Origin: Theristus sp. LFF4_11
Taxonomy: Eukaryota; Nematoda; Chromadorea; Monhysterida; Xyalidae
Reading direction: 5' to 3'
DNA length: 64,000 nt
Assembly (NCBI GenBank): GCA_030248135.1
Contig: JASANC010004723.1
Span: forward strand, 120,280-184,279
A program made the translations under genes and the position numbers. The notes beneath the pieces were generated by a model, which was not told where the DNA came from, ran no database searches, and saw only the letters and a list, made by a program, of their open reading frames with translations. Positions 37,283 through 49,496 of this stretch are shown here, piece by piece (within the stretch, counting starts at the first letter, position 1; each line of letters begins with the position of its first letter).

Positions 37283-39120
37283 TGTGGATTTATTCAAACG
37301 TGTCCGGACTAAAATGACATCATTTAAATCAGTTTTAGGACAGCGATATTGAAGAAAATTTACTCGGCGTGTTTCGGTAGTTTGACCCATTTCTAATTTT
37401 AGCCTGTTCTCCTAACAGAAGAGGCATACAAAAACAATAATCACCTATCATCAACTTCTCCCTCATGAAATGCGCAATGTGAATTGATTCTATTGACTGC
37501 GTGAAACATCAACAAAAGTTAAATGAAATGAATTGCTCGTTGCTAAAAGCAAATTTCTCCATAATTTTGATGTGCAAGTTTGGTTTTTAAAGAGCATTGA
37601 CTTTTTTTAGTAGTAGCTATTTTCAATAGTTAATAAAAAATGATGAATGAGAAAACAAAATCAGCTTGAAAACAATTTGTCATATTTTTTCGGTGTTCTG
37701 AAAGAAGTAGACTATCTATCTGACCATTTGATTTTGATCATAAAACCATAAATTTCAAAACCTGAAAAGAGAATATTTATTTGTTATTTTTGTTGTTTCG
37801 CTTGCGCATTTTTAGCTGAGAGCAAAAAATTTAGCCACACAAAAACGATAATCCTTCATCTCGAGCAGGGCAAAATAAAATTCCAGTCGGTACAACAACT
37901 CAGCCAACAATATTCTAATAGTGAAACATCAACAAATCAGAACTAATGAAAATGGCTGTGAAAGAACACAATGTCCTACTTTTCGTTGTCACCGAAACAG
38001 AATGCGCATTTATGCGAGACCAAAACATATTGGTAAGAATATTGTATGCCATGTATGCACAGAGTTTTCACAATATTTCGCTTTACACTTTAGTCTTTAC
38101 ATTCGCCCACTTTAAGCAGGAAGCTAAATTTGGGCTACCAAAAAAATTGTCCAAAGCATCTCTCCGATCTTGAGAGATAGATAGATATTAGCAGGGCTTT
38201 CAGAATTTATTGTTATCATTTTTGTGAAACATCATCCATTGGCTTGGCACTGAATCAGTTTTCAAGTTCACAGCCAATCAAAAAGCTTAGCTACAAAAAA
38301 ATTGAAAATTTAAAAGTATCCACAACAAAAATTGTTTGAAGCAACCATATTTTTATTTCAAAACGGAAACGAATTCCAAAAAACAGCGTGTAATACCTCA
38401 AGTGCTGCAAAAAACATATGTAGTAAGAAAATAAGATTTAAATCTATCTCACACCATTGAATACTATTCAAAACCTGCCTACAATTCTTGTGGTGAAAAG
38501 TGAAGAAAATAAGCAATACAGTAACAAATTTGCAATTTACAATCCTCATCGGTATTTCAAATTAGTTGGTTTAGATTTTTTTTTTTGAAGGAATACAGCA
38601 GTGATGTTTACAATGTATTGATTTTTTGATAATACTTACACATTCATGTGCAAAACAATAACAACAGGATATCCTGCATTGGGATTGTACTCATGATGAC
38701 ACTAGTATGTACACACTGATGCGCATGCAAATAATAAGTAGGCCAAAATTTAAAACACACCCCATATGCGAAACACAAATGCAAAATCATATTACATTTT
38801 GAAATGTAAAGACATGTGCATGTAAATGTTTGATAAACAAATCTTTAGCCGATTGTGCAACAACAACACAACAAAACACATGATTAAATCTGAACGTATT
38901 AATCTGACCCGCTGACAAAAGTCTGCGATTTATAGTAATCAACAAAAACAAGCAAATCATTGAGTAATTCACGCAGGAAACTAAAGCAGTAGCATTGTCC
39001 TATTTCAATTCTGACGCTGAATGCGTTTGCAGACGCCAAAAAATCAGTTTCATTCTTGATGCGGTTTTTCAAAACGACCTGATGACTCAAAAACCTTCAG
39101 GGACACCTGTCACTACAGTA
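37283..39120. other. Intergenic, AT-rich, no gene seen
   Basis: Only short ORFs. The 10-mer TGAAACATCA recurs at about 37501, 37922 and 38224 (also 36208 and 27602), always on +. Confidence 0.4.
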
Positions 39121-39204
39121 AGTTTTTAATTCCCGCGTCAGGCATGAAACTGCTTACATCTCTAAGCACGCAGTGAGTCGCAGAGGCAAAATAAAAGATA
39201 ATAC
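39120..39204 (+). repeat. Dispersed AAAATAAAAGATAAT-tailed repeat, copy
   Basis: TTTTTAATTCCCGCGTCAGG, then CACGCAGTGAGTCGCAGAGG and AAAATAAAAGATAATA. It ends about 20 bp beyond the stop codon of the deiminase gene on the other strand, so it probably lies in that gene's 3' untranslated region. Confidence 0.6.
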
Positions 39205-39222
39205 TGTGGATACAGATTTCGA

Positions 39223-42200
39223 TCAGTCGAGTATCGTATCTGGCAGATCATCGTATCTCCGTTTGCGTCTCGCCACATCAACGAGCGCATCGGCCAACGG
39301 TCCAACAGCCGTCCACGAGTTACAACGCAATGACACGCCCATGCGGGACATCTGCAAGTGAAAGAAATACAGTAGTTCTCGTCTCAACACTCGTTAGAGC
39401 AGCGCTCGCTTGTCACCGTGCATTTTTGACGGTGTGTTAGAATAGAATGGTTTGTGTTAAGACTGGGACTCTATTGCCAACTTATCGCCGAGATTGGTAC
39501 TGTCTAAAAAATATGAATCAAAATGTCATGATTGAGAATCCAAACAAAAAGTCTTGAGAGTTTGGTTAAATACATGTATGCAATAAACAAAACAGGGAAT
39601 AAAACGCCCAACAAATCCTATTCATCGCACCTTGTAGTCGACCTCCACCGGTACAACTGTCTTCGAAGTGTTTGCGAGTATCTTGTCCAAGACCGCCTGG
39701 TCCCTAGCCTCAGACTGGTTGACGCTGTCTGGGTCGTGTCCGAAGACGGGCACATAAAGATAGTCGTACGTGGCGACCAAGTTCACGTGCAGCCCGCAAA
39801 CCGAGTCGAAACCGCGCCATTGCTCACGCTGCAATTTAGAAGAAGAAAACACAACAACGGAGTTATATTACGGAACATTCGGAAATGTAGGTGACCAGCT
39901 ACAGTGGCGGCCAAAAGTTTGGAAACCCCCATGCGCGCGTGTGTGTGTGCGGTGCTTTTATTGTGCGTCTCTCCCCAACACATGCTAGCTTTGTTTTTAT
40001 GAACACAACAATAGTTTGTCCCAAAAATCAAAAATATTTGCTTATGTGCATAGTAATAACGCAAAAATGCGCGATATGCAGCGCACGCAGGGGTTTCCAA
40101 ACTTTTGGCCGCCACTGTACATCGTCGTACTGTCAGTGCAACCATCAGACCGTCTTTCTCGCAGGCAGTTCATGGCCGATGTTAATCCGGATTACCCGAG
40201 ACACCAACGGCAACGAAAACAAAAAGTCATAAAGGCCTTACAGACCTGTCCGTTTGCACCCATCTGTATATTTGTTTCAATGGTGCACCTAAACGCTAAA
40301 AAATAACACACTTGATATCATAAGTGAGACCGCAAGTTGCAGGTACTGTATTATCGTTACAGGAAGACCGCGTGCACAAAAGTTTCACGCGTTGGGGAAA
40401 AGCCGGACACCAAACCAGACGCATGACGTCATCCGACGTCTTTCGTCAGCTACCGTAACCCAATTTTGAATTCCCGCGGATTCTGTGAAACGTTTTTCCT
40501 ATCCCTGTGTGCAAAGGCATAGAGAACCGGGACCAAAATGAAAGATAATATATATTGTTGTACCACAAAGCGTAAACTTGATATCTGAGCGTTTCTATGA
40601 GCGTAAGATTAGCCCCAGAAGCTGCTTGTTTGCGCGTTATAGTTTCAATTACAATGCACAGTATCTTTTGTTAGCATGTATGGTGTATGCAACACAAGCA
40701 CCACACCAACCTTGTGCACACTGTCGAGCACGACGACACGCACGGACTGACCGAACGCGTTGCGTAGTGCGTCCATGACGACGTCGAACACAGTCCTCGG
40801 CAACGAACCGCTGACGGCGATAACGTTCGTGTCAATGAATGCGACCATGTCATCTGTGGTGGATGTGCTTTTAAAGATTGTTTGCATTTTTAAATTTATC
40901 ATTTGCTTATAGATTTATGTGTATTCTCGGAAAAAATAGCATGTGGATACCCTTATTATATTGCATTTACAGAATCCATGGAATTCCGAAAATACCATGC
41001 CTGTGTTCGTCTGACGTTGAGTGCCATTACCGACATCCGGCAAGATTGCGATCATACTGTAGCCCAGCACTGCGCGCAGTCGTGCCAGGACCTGAACATA
41101 TCGTTGTTTCAGATTATTCAAACTGAAACATAAAGCAAAACAACAAATCTTTTTAGCTCACTTTTTAGAAAGTTTTAGCTCACTAAAAATTCTGAACCAA
41201 TGAATCAGAAAGTTTTTTCAAAGAGAATACCAACAGGAAAGCAAGCCAACTAGGGGCTACGGTAACGGTTACGGTAGGTAACGCTGTAGATTACAAAACG
41301 GTACAATAACCAAATGCAACAATTACGTGCTGTTCGCTCATTGGTTTATTCTCGATGAACACACGAGCGCTGACGATTGCTTTGTCGACAAAGTTCTCCA
41401 CCAAATTGCCGCCCTCCAGTAAGATTTCGCAATCGGTCGGCTGCTCCCGTGGAGCGTGCTGTTTTCTACAGAAGAACGTTTTTTTTCAAAATTCAAAACA
41501 ACGAAATAGAGTGTGGGCTAGTTGTACTACAATGACGAAGAAACAAAAAAAACAAAGTAAGCTTGGCGTCAAAAATTTTGAAAGGAAAAAATGTTGCCAA
41601 CCGAAACCCCAGTAAAGTGACCAAAAATTCTAGAGGGGATAACATTTTTATCAAATTATTAGAACGTACATCATCTTCTTCAAGCCGCTCTGAATCCAGT
41701 TTGCCGTTGTTTTCTTTAGGAAACTTGGACGGTACGAAAAGAATACCTGAAATGAGCATTTTCAGATTTCCTGCCATTTTCAAAGTTCAAAACTTTCGCA
41801 TAGATTCAAATGAATCTCGAATGAAAGCGAGTCAGTCGTCTGCGGTAAATCTGTTTCTAACGCAAGATGTTACAAAGATTGACATCAATCGAACTCCAAT
41901 AATTTAAACGCAGTCAACAAACGAACAGCATAACCTACAGGATGGTTCATTCTGATTGGCGCGTAGTCGCACAGCCAAATGTCGTTCATCTGCTCTTCCA
42001 GTATGACGTCAGGTGGTAAATGTCTAAAAACAGTTTTTTATTATTTGCAGCTTTATTGCTCAACAAATTTTGCAAAATAGACAGACTTCAAAGTACTAGT
42101 AGTGTTAAGATGGTGCCCTCTGTTATAACGCAATAATGTTGCATCGCCCTAAATAAACGCATGAGTTAAGAGTAGACTGACTGAGAATAAAATTTTTACC

Positions 42201-43059
42201 TGTGAAAAGTCTCCGAGTGTTTTGCGTCTACCAACACGAGCACATTGTCACGACCAATCACTGATTCGGCGAAATCGATCTGCCATAAAAACTTGAAACG
42301 ATCATAAAATTGAATGAATCTGAAAGTTCAGTTCAGTTCAATCTCCTTCTGTTCAAATTGATCTATTATAATTGCTCAGGTTTTTGAGCTGGGTGTTTTT
42401 TCAATTATACATTGTAAACATCAAATCAGAAAACAACGAAAAGGGTAGTTGAGCGTTTTTTTTGATGCAGTACAACAGCGTATTTTTTATATTGTTCATT
42501 ATATGCACCAAAAACAATTATCCACTCCACGCAAAGCGAAACACATGTTTCCCAACATTGACTTTTTTGTCTCAGTGCGTCTCACTATACCTGAAAATCA
42601 GCAATGTCGTCAAAGTAGTTCTTGTGATGTGGATCGTTCGTAGTGGTTGCAGCTAAAACCACCAGTGGGCGGCCTTTAGCGTTGCTACGGGAAAAAGAAA
42701 CGAGCGATTGTCAGCCTTTATTGTTTTTTTTTGTTTTTTTGTAATTTTCACCGTGTCATTTTTACGGAATTTTGTTTTATAGTATAATTGCCGCATGGCT
42801 TTTTGTAGAACTTTTGGCAGCCTGAAATCCGTTCAACATTAAAAACTTTTGTGTGAAAAATGTTTACAACAAAACAAAGGCACGTAGCTGAGAAAATTTG
42901 GAAATACCAATTAGTGAATTGTTTGTATTTAACAATACGGTTTCCATTCTCCGCACGCCTGTACCTGCACTTGAGCTTGCCAAACTTGCGGTGTCCATCC
43001 AAACAGTCCTCGCAAAAGTGCACGCTACTCGCCGAGTCAGCACGATTCCGACGAGACAT
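39223..43059 (-). CDS. Agmatine / peptidyl-arginine deiminase family protein
   Basis: Model (-): exons 43059-42965, 42684-42591, 42279-42200, 42023-41939, 41746-41670, 41465-41327, 41091-40971, 40853-40711, 39828-39631, 39351-39223; 1161 nt, 386 aa, all phases agree. The length fits agmatine deiminase (about 370 aa). Family landmarks in order are MNDIWLCDYAPIRM (102-115), EILLEGGNLV (157-166), VLGYSMIAILPD, DMVAFIDTN (232-240), YLYVPVFGHDPD, and GVSLRCNSW (349-357) with the candidate nucleophile Cys354. These enzymes hydrolyse guanidino groups of agmatine or C-terminal arginine. The usual W-x-R-D reads WLCD, and the usual G-H-x-D reads GFYD, so two catalytic positions look changed. The N-terminus carries CEDCLDGHRKFGKLKC. 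It may be a pseudoenzyme. Confidence 0.7.
39902..40117. mobile_element. Tc1/mariner-type MITE in a deiminase intron
   Basis: Perfect or near-perfect ends CAGTGGCGGCCAAAAGTTTG and CAAACTTTTGGCCGCCACTG, about 30 bp inverted repeats, flanked by TA on both sides. It is 216 bp with no ORF of note and lies in the intron 39829-40710. The ends resemble those of Tc1-like elements, so an autonomous partner is expected elsewhere. Confidence 0.9.
40400..40552 (+). repeat. Dispersed AAAATAAAAGATAAT-tailed repeat, longest copy
   Basis: AGCTACCGTAACCCAATTTT, TTTTTCCTATCCCTGTGTGC, CATAGAGAACCGGGACC and AATGAAAGATAATA. It lies inside the deiminase intron 39829-40710, opposite to the gene. Confidence 0.65.
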
Positions 43060-45400
43060 GACGCAGGAGACTCCTGTAGCTAGGATTACAATGAGTGTGC
43101 GTTAGTTCAAAAGGAAGCTTGTGTTTTTTTTTGTGTGTGAAAAGAACTATCGGTCAGAATCGATGAAATGTGTAGATTATGGTTCAGAGCGGTTTTGTGT
43201 GGTGTAGAAACAAAAAAGTACGAGACGAATCACTCTCACGGTCATTTACGGTGGGAATGAAACAAAATGCTGTTTCCACATTGTATTCAATAATGGATTC
43301 GTTTTACAAACCTGGCAAAAATGTAAAGATTTTTTTTGCTAACTTGCTGTTCTTAAATTTTTGGGATTCTGGTTTTTTGTAGATGTTTGATCTTTGACAA
43401 AACGGTTTTTCTTACTTTTTACTTTGTTAATTTAGCCGTGTGAAATTTGCTATGTTCTCATTGTTTCAAAACTTGAAATTCGATTTTTTTTGTTAGCGCA
43501 TTGATTTTCACATTGCCATTGTAGTAATGCATAAAACCATGTAATGGTACAAATCAACCGCGATGAGTTTTGTTTAGATATGATTCGAAAATCAATGAAA
43601 CGTGACAAATGACTTCATTACTTAGTGCCGATTGAGGCCCTTTCAATGTTCAGCGCGTGTGACCCTGAACAAAATCGTGGGCGGCTAAGAAATCTAGTGC
43701 AATTTTACCCACAGTAAACGGCCAAATCTTACCTATTACTAAACTTTTTAAGCTAATGCGATTCTCTGGCTACGATGCTATTTCAAGGCTATTTTTTCAA
43801 TTTTGCGCGGGAGTGCCAACAAATATTTTATAAGGCTTTAAGGATGTTCGTAAAGACTTATTGTGTTTTTATTCTAATTTTTGCTGCGAAAACCACTGGA
43901 GACGTTTTTAAGGTGCGACATAACCCAAATAGGCGTGCACATTTCTTGGTCAAAAAACTGTTGAAAAACACGCAAGATTCGTTTTTAAGGCGAGTCTTTG
44001 GAGAAGAATGAATAAAAGACGTCTTTGTCACGTTTATCTTGTTACAGTGTAACAAACAATTTGTAACAAACGCGAATAAAAATTATTTTAGCAGTTTCAG
44101 CCTTTCAGACTGATATTTTATATTATTCGTTGTGCTAGACTAACACGAGATTTCTGGTCTCAGTGCAAACCAGCCCAGTTTGTTTTATTTATACACAAAA
44201 ATAGTTCAAAATGTTATGAGCTTCCGCTGGTAAACGACTTTTTGTAAACCACTAGTAACCCAACAAAAGGGTTGAACATTTGGTGGAAATCCTTTTTTCG
44301 GTGATGTAAACCTTGACTTCTAAAAAACTTTCTCAGTCATTGTTTTATTTTAACCGACATTTTTACTAATTGTTATCGTATGACAGACATAAAGGGAGGG
44401 TGATTACATATTTCTGTTATGGGTGAATCAAAGATAAAACTGTTTCAATATACTTGCGATGTTACTGACAATGCCAAAAGAATTCTCATGGAATACAAAA
44501 TAAGATTGCGGTATATTTGGGAGATACATAAAAAACGCGTCTAAACATAAATTGTAAACACGGGCAACTAAACTTCATTAGCAGTACGGATTAATTGCAA
44601 TTGTTCTCAGCTTAAAAAACTATGTTGTTTTAATTTGAGATACTAACACATAATCAACGATGTAATACCTGTAAAACGTCAGAAAGCCTTAATTTTTGTT
44701 TTTTTTCGGCAGCGTGCAGCATGAAAGTTCGCCTTAAAAACAAACATACAGATTTACACGTGAATGTTAGAAACACTACTCAAACAGGCAAACTGCTGTC
44801 TCAAATTATAAACGTTTAATCTTTCCGATGGTCTCAATTGGCCACGCGTTAAAATCTTATAAACAGTGGAACTTAATGTACTATAATGTAGTTGTGCCAG
44901 TTTGATGCACAGTTACATGTACAATGTACTGTTAGAGCAAGGGAAATTCCATAAATGCAACTGAGTTACAAATTATCAAAGATTGTCGCGGAAAAACATG
45001 GTGTCAAAAGAGTTGTTCGGCGCCCGTTTGTGCTACGCGACTGTCATGATAATCAATCACTGCTTTTCCACTGACAAGCTCTAATTCACTGTTTGTATAA
45101 AACGACCATAACATAAAATATAACATACCACAAACACTTACTTTTTGTTTTACCGTACTGTTTAGATGCAAGTTCACCTCGTCTCAAGTTGTACACTTAA
45201 CACATTTGTGGGGAGACAAAAATAATAAAGATGTCATTTTTCTTGAATACCAGATAGCATCATAATAGATGTGACAAATACACGGATTTGAAGAATAACG
45301 GATAGAAAGTTTTTTTTTTGAAAAAACACCACGCGATTTGCTAGTACTATATCTGAGAGCGTAACGCGACAAGATAATCATATAGGAGTGTACATTATAG
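43060..45400. other. AT-rich, no gene seen
   Basis: The longest ORFs (43775-44011 and its antisense) show no domain, splice or codon support. It may hold upstream exons or the promoter of the deiminase gene. Confidence 0.4.
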
Positions 45401-45420
45401 GTTTTACAACGAAAAACATA

Positions 45421-45878
45421 TACCGTATTACCCCCAATAAACCCCCATGGGGGATTAATACGTCAGCGACTTTTAGGGGTGGGGGTTTATTGGTGGGGGG
45501 GATTATTGGTGGGGGGGTTATTATACAAAAATTTCTAGGGGTGGGGTTTTGTTGAAAAATGGCAAAAATACCTTGCATGGCAGGCAAGAAAGTTGCAGAA
45601 ACTTCTACTTTTCACAGAGATTTCCTTTTGTAACAGCCTTTTGTAATGAAATTACCATTAACTCATCCATTTGGGGCCTTTGGTAGCACAATTTCACCAA
45701 TGTCACTGCATTCAGCCACTGAATTCGCTGGGTATGTGTTTCAAACAGGTTTCCAATTAACCCCCATGGGGGATTATTTGTGGGGGGGGGGGTTATTTGG
45801 AAACTGGTCGGGGGGTGGGGGTTTATTGGTGGGGGGGGGATTAATGGTGGGGGGGGGTTTAATGGGGGTAATACGGTA
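45421..45878. mobile_element. C/G-run TIR element, copy 3
   Basis: It starts TACCGTATTACCCCCAATAA and ends GGGGGTAATACGGTAA, with the same core (ATGAAATTACCATTAACTCA) and order as 30873-31359, with which it is alignable end to end. G-runs of 6-10 alternate with short AT tracts. Confidence 0.9.
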
Positions 45879-45899
45879 AACAACAAAATGTTGTTCATG

Positions 45900-48220
45900 C
45901 GCACTATAGTTGAACATGTATAAAAACGCCACAATCAGAAACGCACATTCGAATTTTAAAAGTGCTTCTGTTTATGCAGCGGTTTCCGTGGCATATTCAA
46001 ATACAGTGGGCACAGCACAGAATGACAATAAAAGAAACAGACAGCATAGAAAACATAAACATTTTTGTACGAGTCCTTTGGCCCACCGCCCCACCCAATT
46101 TTCCATCATATATTGTTTCTTGTGCATATATCTCCGTTCGTATGGTACATAATCAGGTTTAACAATATGGGTCGTGTTAAACGTCACCAATACCAACATG
46201 TCGTTGAATATGAAAAACTCTCAATTAGTCCGCCCCGAGAGTCCACTGAGCGTACATCATTGTCGTTTGACCGGGCGCAATTCCTGGTTCGACGCGTTCT
46301 GTATGATTGGTATAATCACTAGCACGGATGGTATAACGATTGAACTGTGCTTATAATGGCAAAAAACACCTCGACTCTATTTTCTCGGTTTACTTGTATT
46401 GAGTGTAAATGAATTTTTTCAGTCCTTTGCCATCATAAGACCAATAACTCATGTGCACAATTTGCTCAAACTCTGTGTCTCTCTTCATACACAATAAATT
46501 CATTCAAAACAATTATATTTTGGCGTAACCCGTGCTTGCCTGGCGAACGGAGGGCCGAAAGGACCTCGAGTAGACAAAGACTTTGGTTCAAGGGTTCTGC
46601 TTTGGTTGCAAATATTATCAAAGAAAAAAACACCCAGAACTTGAATATTCTGTTAAACTACCCTTAAACTCAAACCCTATATCCACAAATTTAATAGTTC
46701 AGTTCAGTTGAAAATTCACATATAAATATACGAAACAGAAACAAAAATAACTTTACAAAGGTGCACTAGAACCGGACCCATCCATGAATGATAAAATCTA
46801 ATATGACCGTTTTTATTGAAAACGGGAGATGTTTTTTGTTTGTTTAAAGGAAAATAATCTACACACATTGTATATCACACCGACACCTGCGATTTATATA
46901 TAATGCTACGTACTGTTTGTAAACGTCTTACAATAAATAATAGAACTTTTTAAGCTTGGTAAAATTAATCATCTAATAAGATACCATCTGGGTTACAAGG
47001 TTAAGGTGAATCAACACGCAAATGGGAAAACAAGAGCAAGAAAGCAAAACTCACAATCACAATTTGAACGTAACACGCACGCAAGACCAGAACTTGAGTA
47101 TAAAATATAAAGACCGTAAAACTCGCATATGAAAACTATTACAGGAAACTAAAAACATATTTTTTTAAATGTATAGCCAGCTTCAAAAAAGAATGTACAG
47201 TGAACACTATATACAATCCACTCACTGGGTTTATTACATTCCTTAACTAAAACTATGACTTAATTATCAAAATAACAATAAACACAACGATGTGAACACT
47301 GACGTCGGAGACATGAAAACTCTTACTTTCACATAAACATTTAATTTTTTTTGTACTTTAAGTTTAGTAAGAAAAGAATTACATCTTAACTTTACTTAAA
47401 TGACGTCAAAACTGAAAGCCCTCGGGTATGAAAAAACAAACACATAAAAGTAAGTTATTCAACAACACAGTTCAAATTCTTATCAAGTTCTTATCAAATT
47501 CAAGTTCAAAGACAACCGACATGAAGGTTGGCAGTGTTTTACGGCAGTATATAGAGTTTTTGCTTAATTCTACGATTTTGAACAATTTTTTAGCAATAGA
47601 ATTTAACATCAACGCAAATAAAGATGATGGCAGTGCTCAGAAATGCAGATGTGAAAGCGGTGGTATGTTACTTGAACCGAGAAAAATTCAAAAAAAATGA
47701 AAGTCCACGTAGATAAACGGTGCTGCGTTTGTAAAAAACGACAGCAAAAACAACACAGTATACCCAAAATACAAGAGGTGACGCCGAGGGCTTCGGATGT
47801 GTTTGTTTTCCCCTGTTTTGATGAACCTGCATAAAATGTCTCCACTTTATGACCTAGATCAGGCAAGTGGCTGAAAAGTTTTGCGGAAGTTGAGTTATGT
47901 GCAACAATAAAAAACATTCAAAGACTGGAGTCGAAGTATCTCTGAATTAATATTCTAATCTCTGAACTAAATCATCAAATTAAAAATCACCTCTTCAAGT
48001 GTGGAGCAACTGACGCGCAGAAATCTTTTTTGTTTTATTGATTCCCTTGTTTCAAACATTGTTGCCTGAAGTTGTTTTCTTCGGTTAACCTGCAAGTTTC
48101 AAATTGAAATGACGTCTCGGTTGAGCAAAAAGTTCATCAAAAGAGATGTCAAAGTCCAAAAAAAACAAAACAGGAAACTAATGACGCACAATCGTTAAAC
48201 AACTGAACTCTCTGAAAAAG
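45900..48220. other. AT-rich, no gene seen
   Basis: No supported coding region. Short ORFs at 45910-46360 overlap each other in several frames. Composition is strongly AT-rich from 46600 to 48200. Confidence 0.4.
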
Positions 48221-48233
48221 TTAGAACGAAAAA

Positions 48234-48436
48234 ATCAGCAAACCTAGGCGTTCACTTTCTCGCAATCCGTATTTAATCAACAGTGAAATTGCGATATCAC
48301 GGTGCTGCACTGTTATCATTTTGAATTGCTCCACAGCTTGATCTCCAAAGTACACCACCATCCAATCCCGTGCCCTCCGTTCCCCTCCACAGGGGAGTGG
48401 CAACAGGCGCGGCAACTGAAGACAGCCCTGGCTACC
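48234..48436 (-). CDS. Putative internal exon, unrecognised
   Basis: An open frame on - lies between an acceptor (tttttag before 48436) and a possible donor (cctag|gtttgc). It encodes about 67 residues with LPLPCGGERRARDWMVVYFG and HRDIAISLLIKYGLRESERL. GC content is above its AT-rich surroundings. No flanking exons were identified and no family recognised. Confidence 0.35.
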
Positions 48437-49496
48437 TAAAAACAAAACAAACGTTTGTTTCAAAAACTACAATCGCAAGCAGGACATGAAATTTCGCTTT
48501 TTCAGAACACTAAACAAGATAACAATAAAAATATTACCAAAAATTATGGAAATATCATTTTCTATATGTGACGTACACATGCGTGATGTGCACATGTGAT
48601 GTGAGTAAAGATGAGCATATTTTGAAGCAGGTTATTGGCTATGTTTTATGCAAATAACTGAAGCATTTCACACGTTCTTGGGTTGAGAGTGATAAACAGA
48701 AAAACATCACCTGGCACTAACTGATATGACGCTAAACAACTGGCAAAAAACGAAACACAAAGTGTGTTTGTTGTTTATGGAGTTGACCAAAAACTGGTTA
48801 TAAAGCCAAGCCTTGAAAAAAATGTTTGATTAACTGAAACGTTGCACAATACACGCTGAAAAAAATTTTCTACTACTCGGTTTTTAAAATAAATATGTTC
48901 AAAAAATATCTACTTGCGATAAAATTAAAAATAAAAACGGAGATCTAAAAATCTATAGTACTGAGCAACGTCACATAAATCTGCATAACAAGGAAGCAAA
49001 AACTCCCAGTTTAATCCAGAGAATACTCAGTGCAGATTCCTGGATAGCTGAACACGCTGGAATTACAGCATTCAGAACTTCAAATATGCTAATTTCCCAC
49101 AAAGCTATAATTCAAACAATTAAGAAATTACTTGCGTTCAGGGCATTGCTGTATGTGTAATGGCATTGTGAGGTTTTCTCAAACATTGTTCCAGAATTTT
49201 TAACTGTTCATTCAGTTTTCAAGATGATTGCTGCAGATTTGATATCGGCATTATTACAAATATTATCGGCAAATGAAAAGGCGTGCATAATGGGAGACGC
49301 GAAAATATGCAAAAGTACATTCAGAACAAGGAATGCGAATTTTTTTTAAATGAACACAAAAAACAAAAGCAGTACCATGACGACAAAAAAGTCGGAAAGC
49401 AAAGTTTTCAACGTAACACAGTGCGTTACACATGTGTTCAACGCTTTTACAATAACATAGCGTACGATATGGAATACTACAGCTGGGACGCATATC

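Noticed and set aside
45646..45879. The conserved ORF MKLPLTHPFGAFG... as a gene
   Set aside because: It is the core of a repeated TIR element, runs into G homopolymers and has no known domain.
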